Assembly: GCA_963921825.1 (NCBI GenBank)
Contig: OY997590.1
Span: 36,907,039-36,971,038, forward strand
Direction of reading: 5' to 3'
DNA length: 64,000 bases
From: Erodium maritimum
Lineage: Eukaryota; Streptophyta; Magnoliopsida; Geraniales; Geraniaceae
Below, in pieces: positions 10,181 to 21,421 of the stretch; position 1 is the first letter of the stretch, and each line of letters opens with the position of its first letter. The position numbers and the translations under genes were made by a program. A model generated the notes under the pieces. It had not been told where the DNA came from. It worked only from the letters and a program-made list of their open reading frames with translations, and searched no databases.

Positions 10181-12109
10181 CAATGTGCAAAACCCCACGT
10201 AAATTCAAAAGGGTTTTAATTGAAAATCGAAACGTCAAGGTGGATTTTTGCAACAAGTGAAATTGGAGAAGGGAAATAAAAAAAAAAGAGTGAGTTTTGG
10301 AGCAGTTGGGCTGGTCAGACCTGGTCTGAAGACCAGGCCCGACTCACCCATGTGGGCCAAGCCATCACAAAGACTCGGCCCAAGTAGCGTACAGCTCAGG
10401 CCTTCCCACACAAAACCCTAGCTTCAGATCGTGCAACCTCCATTTGATGCGCACAGTTTTCGAGACGCCTCCCTCCTCGAGTCGTCCTCCCTCGCGCGAA
10501 TGGAACCGGAGCTGCGCCGACGGTCTTTTCTCCGGTCGCTCCCTTTCTCCTTCACTCTCTTCTACTTCCACTCCTTCCCCTTTCACCCTCGCACAACCAG
10601 TTCTTTCCATCACCAGAAACTCGCCACAAATCCCCACGAGTTCGACCCGAGCTTTCATCGCCGGAACCACGCGAGTTCGTCGGAGAACGACTCGGTTCGA
10701 GCTTCCCGAGTCCGTTTTCGCACGATTCGTGTGTTCTCCCCCCTCCTTACTCATCTCCCGACCTCGTCACGACCGAAATCGCGAGCCCCCGAGCTCGATT
10801 CGAGCTATTTTGGCAGGGGCGTCGCCGGCGAGTTCACCATCGCCAGATCTGACGTTGCAGAGTGTTAGACCGCGCGTCTGACTCCACCGTCCTCGCCACG
10901 ACACCGCCGGTGACCTGACGACCTTCCCACCTCCATTTCTTTCCCTCCGTGCATCTATCACCGCCATCGACGGCGGCCGGAGTTCGTTGGCTCGCCGTCC
11001 TCGTCCTCAGCTCAGACAGGGCTGGACTGAGTCGGGCCTTAGGCCAGAAGGGCCTTGGGCCGAGTGGTTTGGGCCAACGCTGAGGGTTTGGGCCGGGCCC
11101 AGAACCGGACAGTCTGGACCGGGTCAGGTCTGGATCCGGGTCTGGACCTGGACCCGGGTCAGATCCGGGTCAACCCGGCTTCAAATAAAAATGTTTTAAA
11201 AATCAGATTTAATTATCGAATTTAATTAATTCAAGGTGAGAAATTTAAAGGATACTTTTTGGATTAATCAGTGAACCGTTGGACAATTACTGGTTTTGAT
11301 TTGGACTTTTTATTTGTCAAACCTAGACGGGACTTCGCCCGAGAGCGAAGAACTTGGACCCAAGCTAGAAGAACGAAGATCACGCCGGAACCCGTGTGAA
11401 GAACGGAGAAGAGATTACCGAGATTGACGACAGAGTTTTAGAGATTTACCAAGAGGTAGGGAAAGTCTTAATTACTTAATTACCGCTTAGAATGCATGAT
11501 TAGGATAATAAAATCGGAAAGGTCCTAGAATTGCCTATAGGATGCGAATAACTAGAATAATCGTATTTCAATTACTAATAAATGGATGAGTCTAGTATGC
11601 ATGCTTAGGACGATGAAAATTAGTGAAGTGTGCTTTCAATACTTGGGAACTTGATTTACTGGTAGAGAGGCTGTGAGGAGCTCTCGGATTAGTTGTGTGC
11701 TAGGATCACATGCTTGATTGATAGTTATTAGGTTAACTTAAGAGTCTAATGAAACTAGATTAGGTTCTCTTATCGAATGACCATTTGTTCGTTCGCATGA
11801 TGATTGATTGGTTGAATACATGCTTGGTTGACTGAGTGTTTATGTTGATATAATTGTTGGTTGAACGGATGATCGAGTATGACTGGTTGTGCCAAAGGGG
11901 TGCAACCAGGTGATCGATGTACCGATGGTTGGTAACAGGTAAGTGTACGGTAAGTATGAAATGGTGTTGGTTGTCTTGGTTGTGATGAAAGTGAGTTCTG
12001 ACGTGTGTTGCTTGACAGATGAATGAAATGCTTGTTCCTTTATTCTTCTTCTTGAATGTATGTTCGTTTATTGGTTTGTCTGTTTGTTTGCTCGGTTTGG
12101 TACTACACC

Positions 12110-12128
12110 GGGGGGGGGGGGGGGGGGG
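12110..12128 (+). repeat. G19 homopolymer
   Basis: Nineteen consecutive G residues lie within solo LTR 1, upstream of the minisatellite. The length may be a sequencing or assembly estimate. Confidence 0.85.
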
Positions 12129-12190
12129 TAATTCGGTGCCGATGAGGTGGTTGGAGTTGGACAGATACAATGAGTTAATGACTGAGTTTA

Positions 12191-12600
12191 GAGCCTGCGG
12201 GATATTCATTGGTTACTGGATATTATGAGAGTTGAGTATTGGAAGATCCTGCGGGATATTCATTGGTTACTTGATATTATGAGAGTTGAGTATTGACAGA
12301 TCCTGCGGGATATTCATTGGTTATTGGGCCTGCGGGCGTTTGGTTATTGGACCCTGCGGGGCATTGGTTATTGGACATGCGGGCAATCGGTTATTGGACC
12401 CTGCGGGGCATTGGTTATTGGGCCTGCGGGCAATCGGTTATGGGACCCTGCGGGGCATTGGTTATTGGACCTGCGGGCAATCGGTTATTGGACCCTGCGG
12501 GGCATTGGTTATTGGGCCTGCGGGCAATCGGTTATGGGACCCTGCGGGGCATTGGTTATTGGGCCTGCGGGCAATTGGACAGTTTACCCTGCGGGGAAAG
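12191..12600 (+). repeat. Minisatellite in solo LTR 1 (23/24-bp units, 47-bp dimer)
   Basis: Alternating units CCTGCGGGCAATCGGTTATT+GGA and CCCTGCGGGGCATTGGTTATTGG repeat as a 47-bp dimer about five times. They are preceded by three longer diverged units with CCTGCGGGATATTCATTGG. Open frames across the array are by-products of the repeat. Confidence 0.9.
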
Positions 12601-13675
12601 GATTACTCATGGTTTCACCCCAAGGAACTGCATCCCAGTGGGTGCACTACTTGGTCCCCTATGACATATGGTCCTTTGGAGGCATTTCTGGGAATCCCGA
12701 TGATAAGCGCCCAATTGGGATTGTTTCCGGTGCCCCGACGCATGTGCTTCCTTTGGACCGAGGGAAAATCTAAGATGATATGGATACTCTGGTGGATCGG
12801 AATATGGGAACCGAGGTGATCCCAGAATCTATCCATGGATCGGAGGCATGAGAAAGCAAGTGGTTGGCAAGATTGACTACTCCCATTTTACTCTTATTGA
12901 TCCGTTAAAGCATTTATTATGAACTTCTTTTAAGTCACTGTTATCTTGGGAAAAAGCGATACTATTTCATTATCTGGATTCTATAACACTTCATTGATTT
13001 ATAGAATTTACTCGTTCCCGTTGTGTCAACTTTTCTATGTTAGTATAATGTTATCTGTTTATTCTCTGAGAGCTCAGCGTTATCCTCGAGAATGCGTTGT
13101 TGTTATCGCTGCTTCTTATTCTTTTATTATACTTTTTGGTCTAAGGGTTTTAAATACTTTTGTGACATCGATTTAAAGCAGATTTAATATTAAACTCAGA
13201 GACTAAAGTTATTTGCGATTTTCCCTACTGAGCGTAAGCTCATCCCTATTTGTTTACTTATTGTGTGTACAGGTGTGCTTGGGATCTGGGAAATTCGAGG
13301 CTCGGGAGCTTCCGGATGTCCTGGGAGTTGTAATAGAGATGTGTTGGTCCTCATTCTTGAACTTTATTTACCTTTTGTTACTTATCAAGTTTTGACACTA
13401 TATTTGAAGTTTAGATTGAATTATTGCGGGATACTTTGGATTCGTTTTCAGCTTTAAAAGAATTTGTTTCAAGTGTACTACTTTTACCTCGTTTGTTTTT
13501 GGTCACGTCTCGAGTCTGGGCAAAACCGGATTTGGGGCGTGACACAATGGATTAAAAAACAACAACAAAAACAACTAAATCTCTTCATTCTAAGCTCATC
13601 TTCTATTCATTCTTAATTCTTCAAAATGGTACATGTCATATAAAAACTTACATTAGTAGAAATTCAAATCCATAA

Positions 13676-15463
13676 GCTAAAAGTGGCTCCCTCTCTTATC
13701 TCATTTTCTTCTTTTTCTATTCTGTTGATTTCTTTATATAGAGATTATGTGAAAACTGAGAAATCTTTGACAAATCAGAAAGGACGGAACGAGGCTCGTC
13801 CAACTGTTTCAACCAAAGGAAAAGTTCATTGGAAGGGAGGAATTGAGGATTGTTCGACTACTTCAGTTTATCGTAAGGGAAAGCTGAAGCGTGCAAGTCT
13901 TAGGAAATCGCGTCTAAAGCATACACGGATTCAGTCAAGGAGGAAGCTGCAACCCAGTGTTGTTTACGTTGCTGATGATCAAGCCCAGGAATCAGCAAAG
14001 GTCATCGGGGTCGGAGCTTCAAGCTCCGGAGAGTTTGTGATTATCGATCTTCAAAAAGAAAAGATGACCAACGAGCGTTTGTTCGTGGAGAGCTATACGG
14101 TAGTTGTGATCAACGATTTGAATGGGGCATTGATCAATCAAGTGCAGCACAAAGACAAGGGGTATGTACTGTTAGTTGATTCTCAAGTGAAGAATTCGAC
14201 GTTGGTACGTAGTTCTCCGAGGTCCGGTACAGTAAATCGGATCGAGTCCTTTGAAATTTTCATGTGCAATATTCCATACGGTACTACAGAGGAATGAGTT
14301 CAAAATTTCTTTGGACCTTTTGTAGTGATAAAGGATTGCTCTGTGTTGAAGCGTTTTAAAAGGGGAAACAAATTCATCGGCTGAGGTTCGATAAAGGCTT
14401 TTATACCTTCTCGACGAAGTCTACTACTGTTCAGACTGTGGAAAGCCTCCATGGGTATAAGCTAAATGGTTACATATTGCTTGTTGCTCTGGATCGCCCT
14501 AGAACTGAGCTCCGTGGTGAGGTTGTCCAAAACAGAGACTCTTTTCCGGCCTGCGTTGGCAAAGTCTCTGGCCGTTTCATAGAGATCGGGGATTTGTTTC
14601 TCAAAATTTCCTTAGATAATGGGATGGCTTGATTGGTGTAGTTGGCAGTGATTCTGTTGGTGTTGTTCCTGAATCCGGTATGATTGTTGAAGACGATAAA
14701 CAGGTCGCCTTGGGCTCTACGAATATTGGGTTGATGTTAGCCCAATCTGAGAAGGCCCATGTTGATTATGGTTTACACAGACATGAGATGTCCCTCATTT
14801 CAACGTTGGATGTGGGTGTTGGGTCAAGGTTTGCGTTTGGGCCTGATGATGTTTTGGGTCCAACTAAAGCCCAAATGCGTTTAGACGAGCCTGGTGATTC
14901 GAGTAAGGTGTCGTTGGTATCACAAATCGACCAAGGGACTTTGGACGTGGTTTTAGTGGCTTAGTCGGGTGCTCATGAGGCCCAAAGTTTAGCGGACATT
15001 CTGATAGCTCAAGGCCTTGGCCCTCTTCTTCTGGGTCCGTTTCAAGGGATTGGCGTTTTGAATGATGCGGTTACTGATCTTAGAAAGAAGCCCTGCTTCA
15101 ACCTTATAGGGGTCGAGTCGTGACCTACACTTAGACTAGAACGGGATCCATGAGTCGAGAAAGGGCTTTGAAAGTTTCTTCTTCAGCGGCAGACATGTGG
15201 AATCAGGCGGCTCTTAATTCGTTTAAGGGTGCACTCCCTGGCGTAAATGAGAATAACAGTTATTTTTTTTTTTCTCTTTGATCGTTTTTATTTGGTTTTT
15301 GTTTTTCGGGGACTACTCCTTTTTGGTTTTAAAGGTTTTGCCTTTAAGCTCCATTGCCGGGAGCTCCTTTGTAATCGTTGTTTCTAGTTTTGACCTTGAG
15401 ATGCTCCCCTTCTTTGGCAGTATTCTTTTCAAATAAATTTTCTAAGCTAATCCAAAAAAAAAA
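13676..15463 (+). mobile_element. ORF1-only LINE-like retroposon (RRM type)
   Basis: A 1788-bp unit flanked by the 12-bp direct repeat TCAAATCCATAA (13664-13675 and 15464-15475). It ends in an A tract (15454-15463) after a GC-poor 3' UTR with CTAAGCTAATCC. The duplication and A tract are the marks of target-primed insertion. The unit encodes an ORF1-like protein only, and no endonuclease or RT is present between ORF1 and poly(A). It may be internally deleted, or transcribed as an ORF1-only RNA. Confidence 0.75.
13750..14954 (+). pseudogene. LINE ORF1-like pseudogene with RRM-type domain
   Basis: The first open stretch (to a TGA near 14295) has a basic Lys/Arg-rich region (KLKRASLRKSRLKHTR) and then an RRM-like start, FEIFMCNIPYGTTEE, resembling beta1/RNP2. 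After stops and a frame change the domain continues as FYTFSTKSTTVQTVESLHGYKLNG, resembling the RNP1 strand, helix 2 and beta4. RRM-bearing ORF1 proteins are known in some plant L1 LINEs; they bind the element's RNA. The frame 14438-14632 and the downstream frame 14629-14964 (acidic, low complexity) complete the ORF1-like tail. Stops at about 14295 and 14380 and several frame changes make it non-functional. No ATG opens the first frame, so the true 5' end may be lost. Confidence 0.6.
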
Positions 15464-15475
15464 TCAAATCCATAA

Positions 15476-16236
15476 ACAACAACCAATATGAAAATAGTAC
15501 AACACTTATTATTTAAGTATAACATGCATTCAAATAAATCCTAAACTGTAACAACCAGTAACAGATTAATACTTATCATTTTAGTTCATTGTAAATAAAA
15601 TAAATCAAACAAGAACAATTATTAACATATTTGAATAGTTTATTTCAATTCATTGTAAATCAATAAATCCTAACAAGCTAACAATTTACAAACAAATTGT
15701 TGACAAACACTAACACAAATCCTAACATGCATTAAAAAACCATTTGTTTTGAACATACAAACAATTTAAAAAAAAAATCATTTGAACATCAATAGAATAT
15801 TAGACAAACACTAACCAGAATCTTAACATGCATTAAAAAAAATTCCATTTGTTTTGAACATGCAAACGATTATAAAAAAAATTATTTGAACAAACTAAAA
15901 TATCGTATGACAAACCTTAAAAACTAGTTGATTTTAAACCCTAAAAACTAACACGCAAACACTTGGTCTAAGACATAATCTAACAATCTATTTGTTACCT
16001 TCCCTTTGTCCATGTATTATGTCGAGCGACCGGACCAAGATGCACAAGTTATGAAACTAGGAGCTCCTGATCGAAGTCGAGTTCTTGAGTTTTGAGAACG
16101 AGGGATTTGAGGGAGGTTTGATATAGAGAAGCACAAAAATCAAGAACCCAGAGCCAGTGGCGGAGCCAGCTTTTCTAGTGAGGTGGCGCCAATTTTTACG
16201 CTAATACATAATATTTAAATAATATAAAAAATAGGG
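15476..16236. repeat. AT-rich region with a tandem duplication (period about 113 bp)
   Basis: Two tandem copies at about 15708-15820 and 15821-15925 share AACACTAAC...CCTAACATGCATTAAAAAA, CATTTGTTTTGAACAT and ATTTGAACA. The rest is AT-rich without coding potential. At 16152 the motif AGTGGCGGAGCCAGC, common at ends of plant DNA elements, is followed by solo LTR 2 after 75 bp. Confidence 0.55.
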
Positions 16237-17060
16237 TTAGCTGTCACGCCCCAAATCCGGTTTTGACCGGACTCGAGACGTGAACTAACATACTGATTTA
16301 AATCATAGAAATAAAGGCAACTTAAGCGAATTAAATCTCCAAAATTAGTTCCAACATAAAATAACTCCGAAAATTTGTTCCAATACACGATAAAAAGTTA
16401 TGAGTCACCGCTCAGGCCGAAATAAATAAATAAAGATCAGAACAAGGAGAACGCCACTACTAAGTCAACCCTTCCCCAGACTCTCGCTGAGCATACAAAG
16501 CTCTGAGACGTCCTACAGCCTAATCAGCAAAGAAACATGTAAAGCAATAGTAAACACAAAGGGGGTAAGTTTACGCTCAGTAGGAAAAAGTAGTAAAGTA
16601 AAGGAACCCCCGCTTTAACAATAAAACCCGATTAGTACAATCATTCAAAAGACACTAATTATAACTCGACAAGAATTGCAACACTTAAAGAATATACCAC
16701 TCAAAGGAGATCATTGGAAAGATAACTTATACACCAATGGAATCAACTAACGAACACACAAATACCGAAATACTGATAATCAACCAAAAGACCCTGAGTC
16801 GTACCCCAAGATGTACATCATATCAAAATGCCCCTCGGTCCAGAGGAGATACATATCATCGGGGCTCCCGGAAACGTTCCCTAGGAACACATATCATCAG
16901 AGGTCCCGAAAATGTCCCCAAAGGACCACAGATCACCGGGGTGAAACAAGTAATATATCGTATAGGAAACGCACATAGGCCTAGATATCTTCCCGAAACT
17001 ACTCCCTCGGGGTAAACAATCACACGTCATACGGGAAACGCACATCGGCCTAGACGTCTT

Positions 17061-18835
17061 TGATGCAGGTGCATTTTAACACATAATTGGGAAACTTTTT
17101 ATCGAGTTATATAGGCTTTTAGTCCTGTTTCTTACCATATATATAAGTTTAGTTTGAATAATTGACTTTATCGATATATTATGTGTTTCGATGGATTTTC
17201 GTCGTATTTTGGGTGTTTTGTGCATGTGGATCGTTAAAAGAGTTGATTTTGTTCGCTCTGAAATATATTCATGATTGGTCTTGTTTTGTAGGTCTTGAAA
17301 AGAGGAATTTTTTGGCGCAAGAACGAGATCGATCGGAGTTCAAACGAAGCCGGAGCGAGCAAAATAGCGAAAAAGGATGAAAAATGGATCAACAAACCAG
17401 GAGATGACACGTGTCCTAGGCCCAGCCGCCGCTCACCCCAGCTCGCGACACGTGGCACCGCTATCCCTAGCCGCCACTCCGCCTCTACTCGACACGTGTC
17501 CCAGCGCCAGCCGCCGCACACCCTCACCCCGCCACGTGTCCCCCCGCAGCCGCCACACGCCTTGCCACCGCCACCTGTCCAGCCGCCGCCCCTCCCCTGT
17601 CCGACACCTGTCTATCAGCTCTCCTCCACTCCTCTGCTAACACGCGTGCTAGGGCAACAACCTCTCTCCTATTTACTCTCACAGCCGCATTACACAAAGG
17701 GGGGATTGAGTTTCACCATTTTTTACACAGAACAGAACATCGAGAGAACACGAACGAGAGAAGTCCTGTACAATTTTATTTTATTTTTTTATAGAATTAA
17801 ATTGAGAGACTATTATCTTGAGTGTTGTTGATTGAGGATCAAAATATTTGAGATTAGATAACTATTTTGAGAGCTTAAATTTAATTGTTTTGGTTGGGGA
17901 TTTTGAGAGAGAAGCTTCAAATCATTTGGAGATTTTTCAAGAGCATCAAGGCTAGAGATTGGAGGAGGAGAAGAACAAACTTTGGACAACTAATTCGGTG
18001 ATTGTATCTCAACTTTCATCTTGATTATGAGTTTAATTGTTTGCTTCTTTTCATCCTTGCATTTTCTCACCATGAACACATAAACCCCCATCTTCTAAGG
18101 TTATGGGGGATTAGAGTAGTGATTTTTATAAATTGGATGCTTCGATTGTGGTGATTGTTGAGTTTTTTTAGTGTTTATTATCGATTTGTGCTTAGTGCTT
18201 TATCTCCCGTGTAGGCTTGATAATTGCTTTGAATTAGAATTTAACGCTTGAAAAAGGAGAATTCTAATTAAGTCAAAAATCGATCATAGGTTGGATTTAA
18301 ATCCTAGCTAAAACTAGCGGGGTTAGTACAATTGCAATAGCTATAGACTTGATTGGTCGAAAGTTAGAAGTTATCATAGAGCTTAACGCTTTGGGTCTTC
18401 CTACATCGAGAGTCGAAAGAACTCGGTGGTTAGATTTCATAAGGGTCCGAATCGTTCGAAAGAAGTTAGGACTAGAGTCGAGATAACTCGTTGCCTCTAA
18501 AATAAGTCGACATCGCAACAATCAAACGCGTTCAATTTTATGGAATGAACTTTATGAACCCGTGCCCTTGATTTCTCTTCATTTGATTCGAGATAAGAAA
18601 ACTCTCTGTTAAATTCTGTATTTTCTTTGTTTGCTTTTTAGTTGTTGTAGGTTTATTTTTGAAGCAGAAAAAACCAATTTTTTTATAGAAATAGCTTAGC
18701 TACAAGTTTTAAATAGTAAGTGATTGTCTATTGCTCCTTTGGGCTCGATATTCCGGACTTCAAATCCGATTACTACTTGACGGCCGGTGCACTTGTCGTG
18801 CTCAAGTTTGCGCTTAAACCTGCAGGGCGTCAAGT
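17061..18835 (+). mobile_element. Athila/Tat-like LTR inserted in solo LTR 2
   Basis: The insertion is evident because the uninterrupted sequence exists in the second copy of the duplication (around 21770). The insert has ends GATGCAGGTGC and ACCTGCAGGGCGTCAAG, a TATATATAA box near 17140, a leader repeating CACGTGTC, and a 3' part with TGGGCTCGATATTCCGGACTTC and ACTTGACGGCCGGTGCACTTG. The last resembles 3' ends of Athila/Ogre-type (non-chromovirus Ty3) LTRs. The exact edges and duplication are unclear. A related LTR lies at 54.3-59.1 kb, sharing ATATTCAT(G/C)ATTGGTCTTG and TTTTGTAGGTC. Confidence 0.6.
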
Positions 18836-19939
18836 TCCCGGAAACGCACATCGGGGTACATAATCATATACCATACCGGAACCGCACATCGGACTAGGTA
18901 TCTTCCCGGAATTTACACCTCGGGGTACATAATCATACACCATACCGGAACCGCACATCGGACTAGGTATCTTCCTGGAATGTCATCTCGGGGTATACAC
19001 TCAATCCACACAATAGCATATCAAACACAATACAACCACAGACGTAGTCGAACCAAGATTGCCGGCATGACTTACCAACCACGTCCCATCGGTCTATCAC
19101 ACACCCGATCATATCATTTAGTCACAATCAATTTAACATTCACACATTCATTCAACCAATCATATCACATTCATTTCATTCATTCGACCAATCATAACAC
19201 GGATCAACCAATCACATTACAATCATCATAATTCATCTAGTTTAGTGTGACTCTTATATTAACCTAAAGACGGAGCATGCATCAATACTAAGGGCGAACA
19301 AACATCATAAAGTACATTCAACAAGCAATCCTAAGGTTCGATATGACCATTCTACCAGCACGGCAATTTCCCAAAGTATTGAAACCGGTTAACTAGTGAA
19401 TCACATCCTATATGCATACTAAGACTCTTCTGGTTATTAACATAATTGAAAGCAGTTATTATAGTGAATCACATCCTATATACAAACTAGGACCTTTCCG
19501 GTTATTATTATCCTCTAGGCATACTATTAGCCTTCTTTAAATTAAGAGTGGAGTTTGCTACTCTTTCGTACCTTAAATTCTCCAACGCTTAAATACTCCT
19601 AGCAACTGACGTCTTAGCTAGCTTCTTCCTCGTCCTCTCACGTGGTCCCAAAGGCTTCCTCCCTTGTCGATCTCGGGTCTAAGGTCTTGGATCACAAATA
19701 AAACTATAATTAAAGACTAACCAAAGGTGTTTTAAGAGGCAAACATCTAAGTTACAGTCCCAAAACAAACAGTTCAAGATAAGCGTTCGAATTAGAAGAA
19801 AACACCCAAAAAGGGATCAAAACAGGTCTGTCACGGATCGGGTCACGGATCCGTTACCTGCGCCGTCACGGTTCTCCTCACGGAGCCGTGACTGACGTCG
19901 TCACGGTCTTCCTCACGGAGCCGTGACGTCTCCCGTCAT

Positions 19940-20539
19940 TAGGGGTGAGCATCGGCCGGTACCCGTCCAAAATCCCAAACCCATTACCCAAACCGTTTTT
20001 CCCGGTTATATAAGACCCGTACCCATCCCCATCACCGGTCGCTAAAGGGAAGGCCGATAACCGCCCGACCTCACTACCGGCCGGAGACAGTTATAACCGA
20101 CCAACCCATGCCCAATGGACTTTATGATGGGCCTTTTAAATAAAAACCAGAATACAACATTTTTCAAACATCGACATACAAATTTACAACTTAATTTTAT
20201 AAATCTCCCTATTTTCAACAATTAAAAACATTCAAACACATTAAAACTTCCTAGAACTAATAACTCATAATCATATGTTCTCTTACAAAACACGGTTTCA
20301 AAAACCATTTTTCTTCAAAATAAAGTTGAGTCACAAAAAAATACAATTTTGAGTAAACTGCTACAGTGTCGGCCGGTCATGGACACAACGGTTTAGAACA
20401 TCTCAAACCGTTAACCACCATTGAATAGGTCGGGTCGATGATTTTTATACCGTTCCCGACCCGGGTAAGATCGGTTCCGGATTTTCCGGTAATGGGGACG
20501 GCCGGTTTACGGTGATGGTCGGATTTTTGCTCAGCCCTA
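19940..20539. mobile_element. hAT-type MITE (600 bp)
   Basis: Terminal inverted repeats TAGGGGTGAGCA and TGCTCAGCCCTA are flanked by the perfect 8-bp duplication CCCGTCAT (19932-19939 and 20540-20547). An 8-bp duplication and TAGGG-type ends indicate the hAT superfamily. It has no transposase. The element is absent at the homologous site in the second LTR copy (near 22857), which provides an empty-site control. Confidence 0.93.
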
Positions 20540-21421
20540 CCCGTCATGGATCCATGACGGGTCTGACGGGTTCCGACCTTCTTCTTCCTCCAGCTTCCTT
20601 TTCACGAGATTTCAGTCCAAAAACTCTATTTTTACCAATCCCAAACCTACAGAACACCTCCAAAACCCTTAATAAACCAATACCCATGATGAGTCTTCAA
20701 CAAAACACCAACAACAATTGATTTCTAACCCAAAAACAACTTATTTACTTTAAAAATGGATCATCCAAGCATCAAACTTCAAAACCCAATGAAACCCACT
20801 CAAATCCAAGTTCTTTCTTCCAAACCCATGATTTTATTCTCAAGGAAAACAAAGATGGATGTGGGATTTACCTTAAGAGTAGGATGGAGATGAAGAAAAT
20901 GGTGATTTGGAGAGTTTTGGGGTAGAACTCAAGCTCAAGACTCCATTTTTGTACATTTATTCTCCTTCAGGCTTCAAAGCTCCTTCTTCTCTTCCCCTCT
21001 CTCTCTATTTTCGGCCAGCACAAATAAAGAGGAGAAATGTGCTCCCAATTGCTTTAAAAATCTAGTTTGATGAAAGTCCAATAATGCCCTTAAGTCCAAA
21101 CCTTCTAATTTAACTTTTGTGAGGGTAAATGGCTCATTGAAGACCCATTTCTTATCCTCCAAGCCACTAAGGACATGTGTCCTAGTGGGGACCACTTAGC
21201 TCTTAGAAAAATCCAGAATTTCCAATTTAATTAGGATTCGTCGATAAAAAAGTACTTGTTTGACCAAAAATTGACTTTTCCAATATTACGGTCAAATGAA
21301 AGGAAATGGCCCAACTAAGCTAACCGTGATGACGACTAACCTTTTTGGGCCCCGGAAAAGTCCCGAACGACTCCCGGAGTCATCGGTTGACTTTTCCAAT
21401 CGAAAGTCAAACTTCGCCAAA

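Larger units (their letters stand above)
10186..13544 (+). mobile_element. Solo LTR 1 (3.36 kb, Tekay/Del-like)
   Basis: The unit starts TGCAAAACCCC and ends TTGGGGCGTGACA. It is flanked by the perfect 5-bp duplication CAATG (10181-10185 and 13545-13549). No polypurine tract, primer site or coding region is present, so it is a complete solo LTR left by recombination between the two LTRs of an element. The long LTR and the GGGCGTGACA terminus resemble Tekay/Del-type Ty3/gypsy chromoviruses; that assignment is by resemblance only. Inside are a GC-rich Ser/Pro/Arg leader (10.43-10.97 kb), a G homopolymer, a minisatellite and a conserved hairpin (13229-13242). Confidence 0.9.

Noticed and set aside
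10431-10881. Overlapping 145-codon frames in the leader of solo LTR 1
   Set aside because: Two frames are open at once in GC-rich DNA, with no conserved domain.
12286-12819. Open frames of 123-177 codons over the GC-rich repeat
   Set aside because: All three forward frames are open because the 47-bp repeat lacks stops; translation is repetitive and has no start context.
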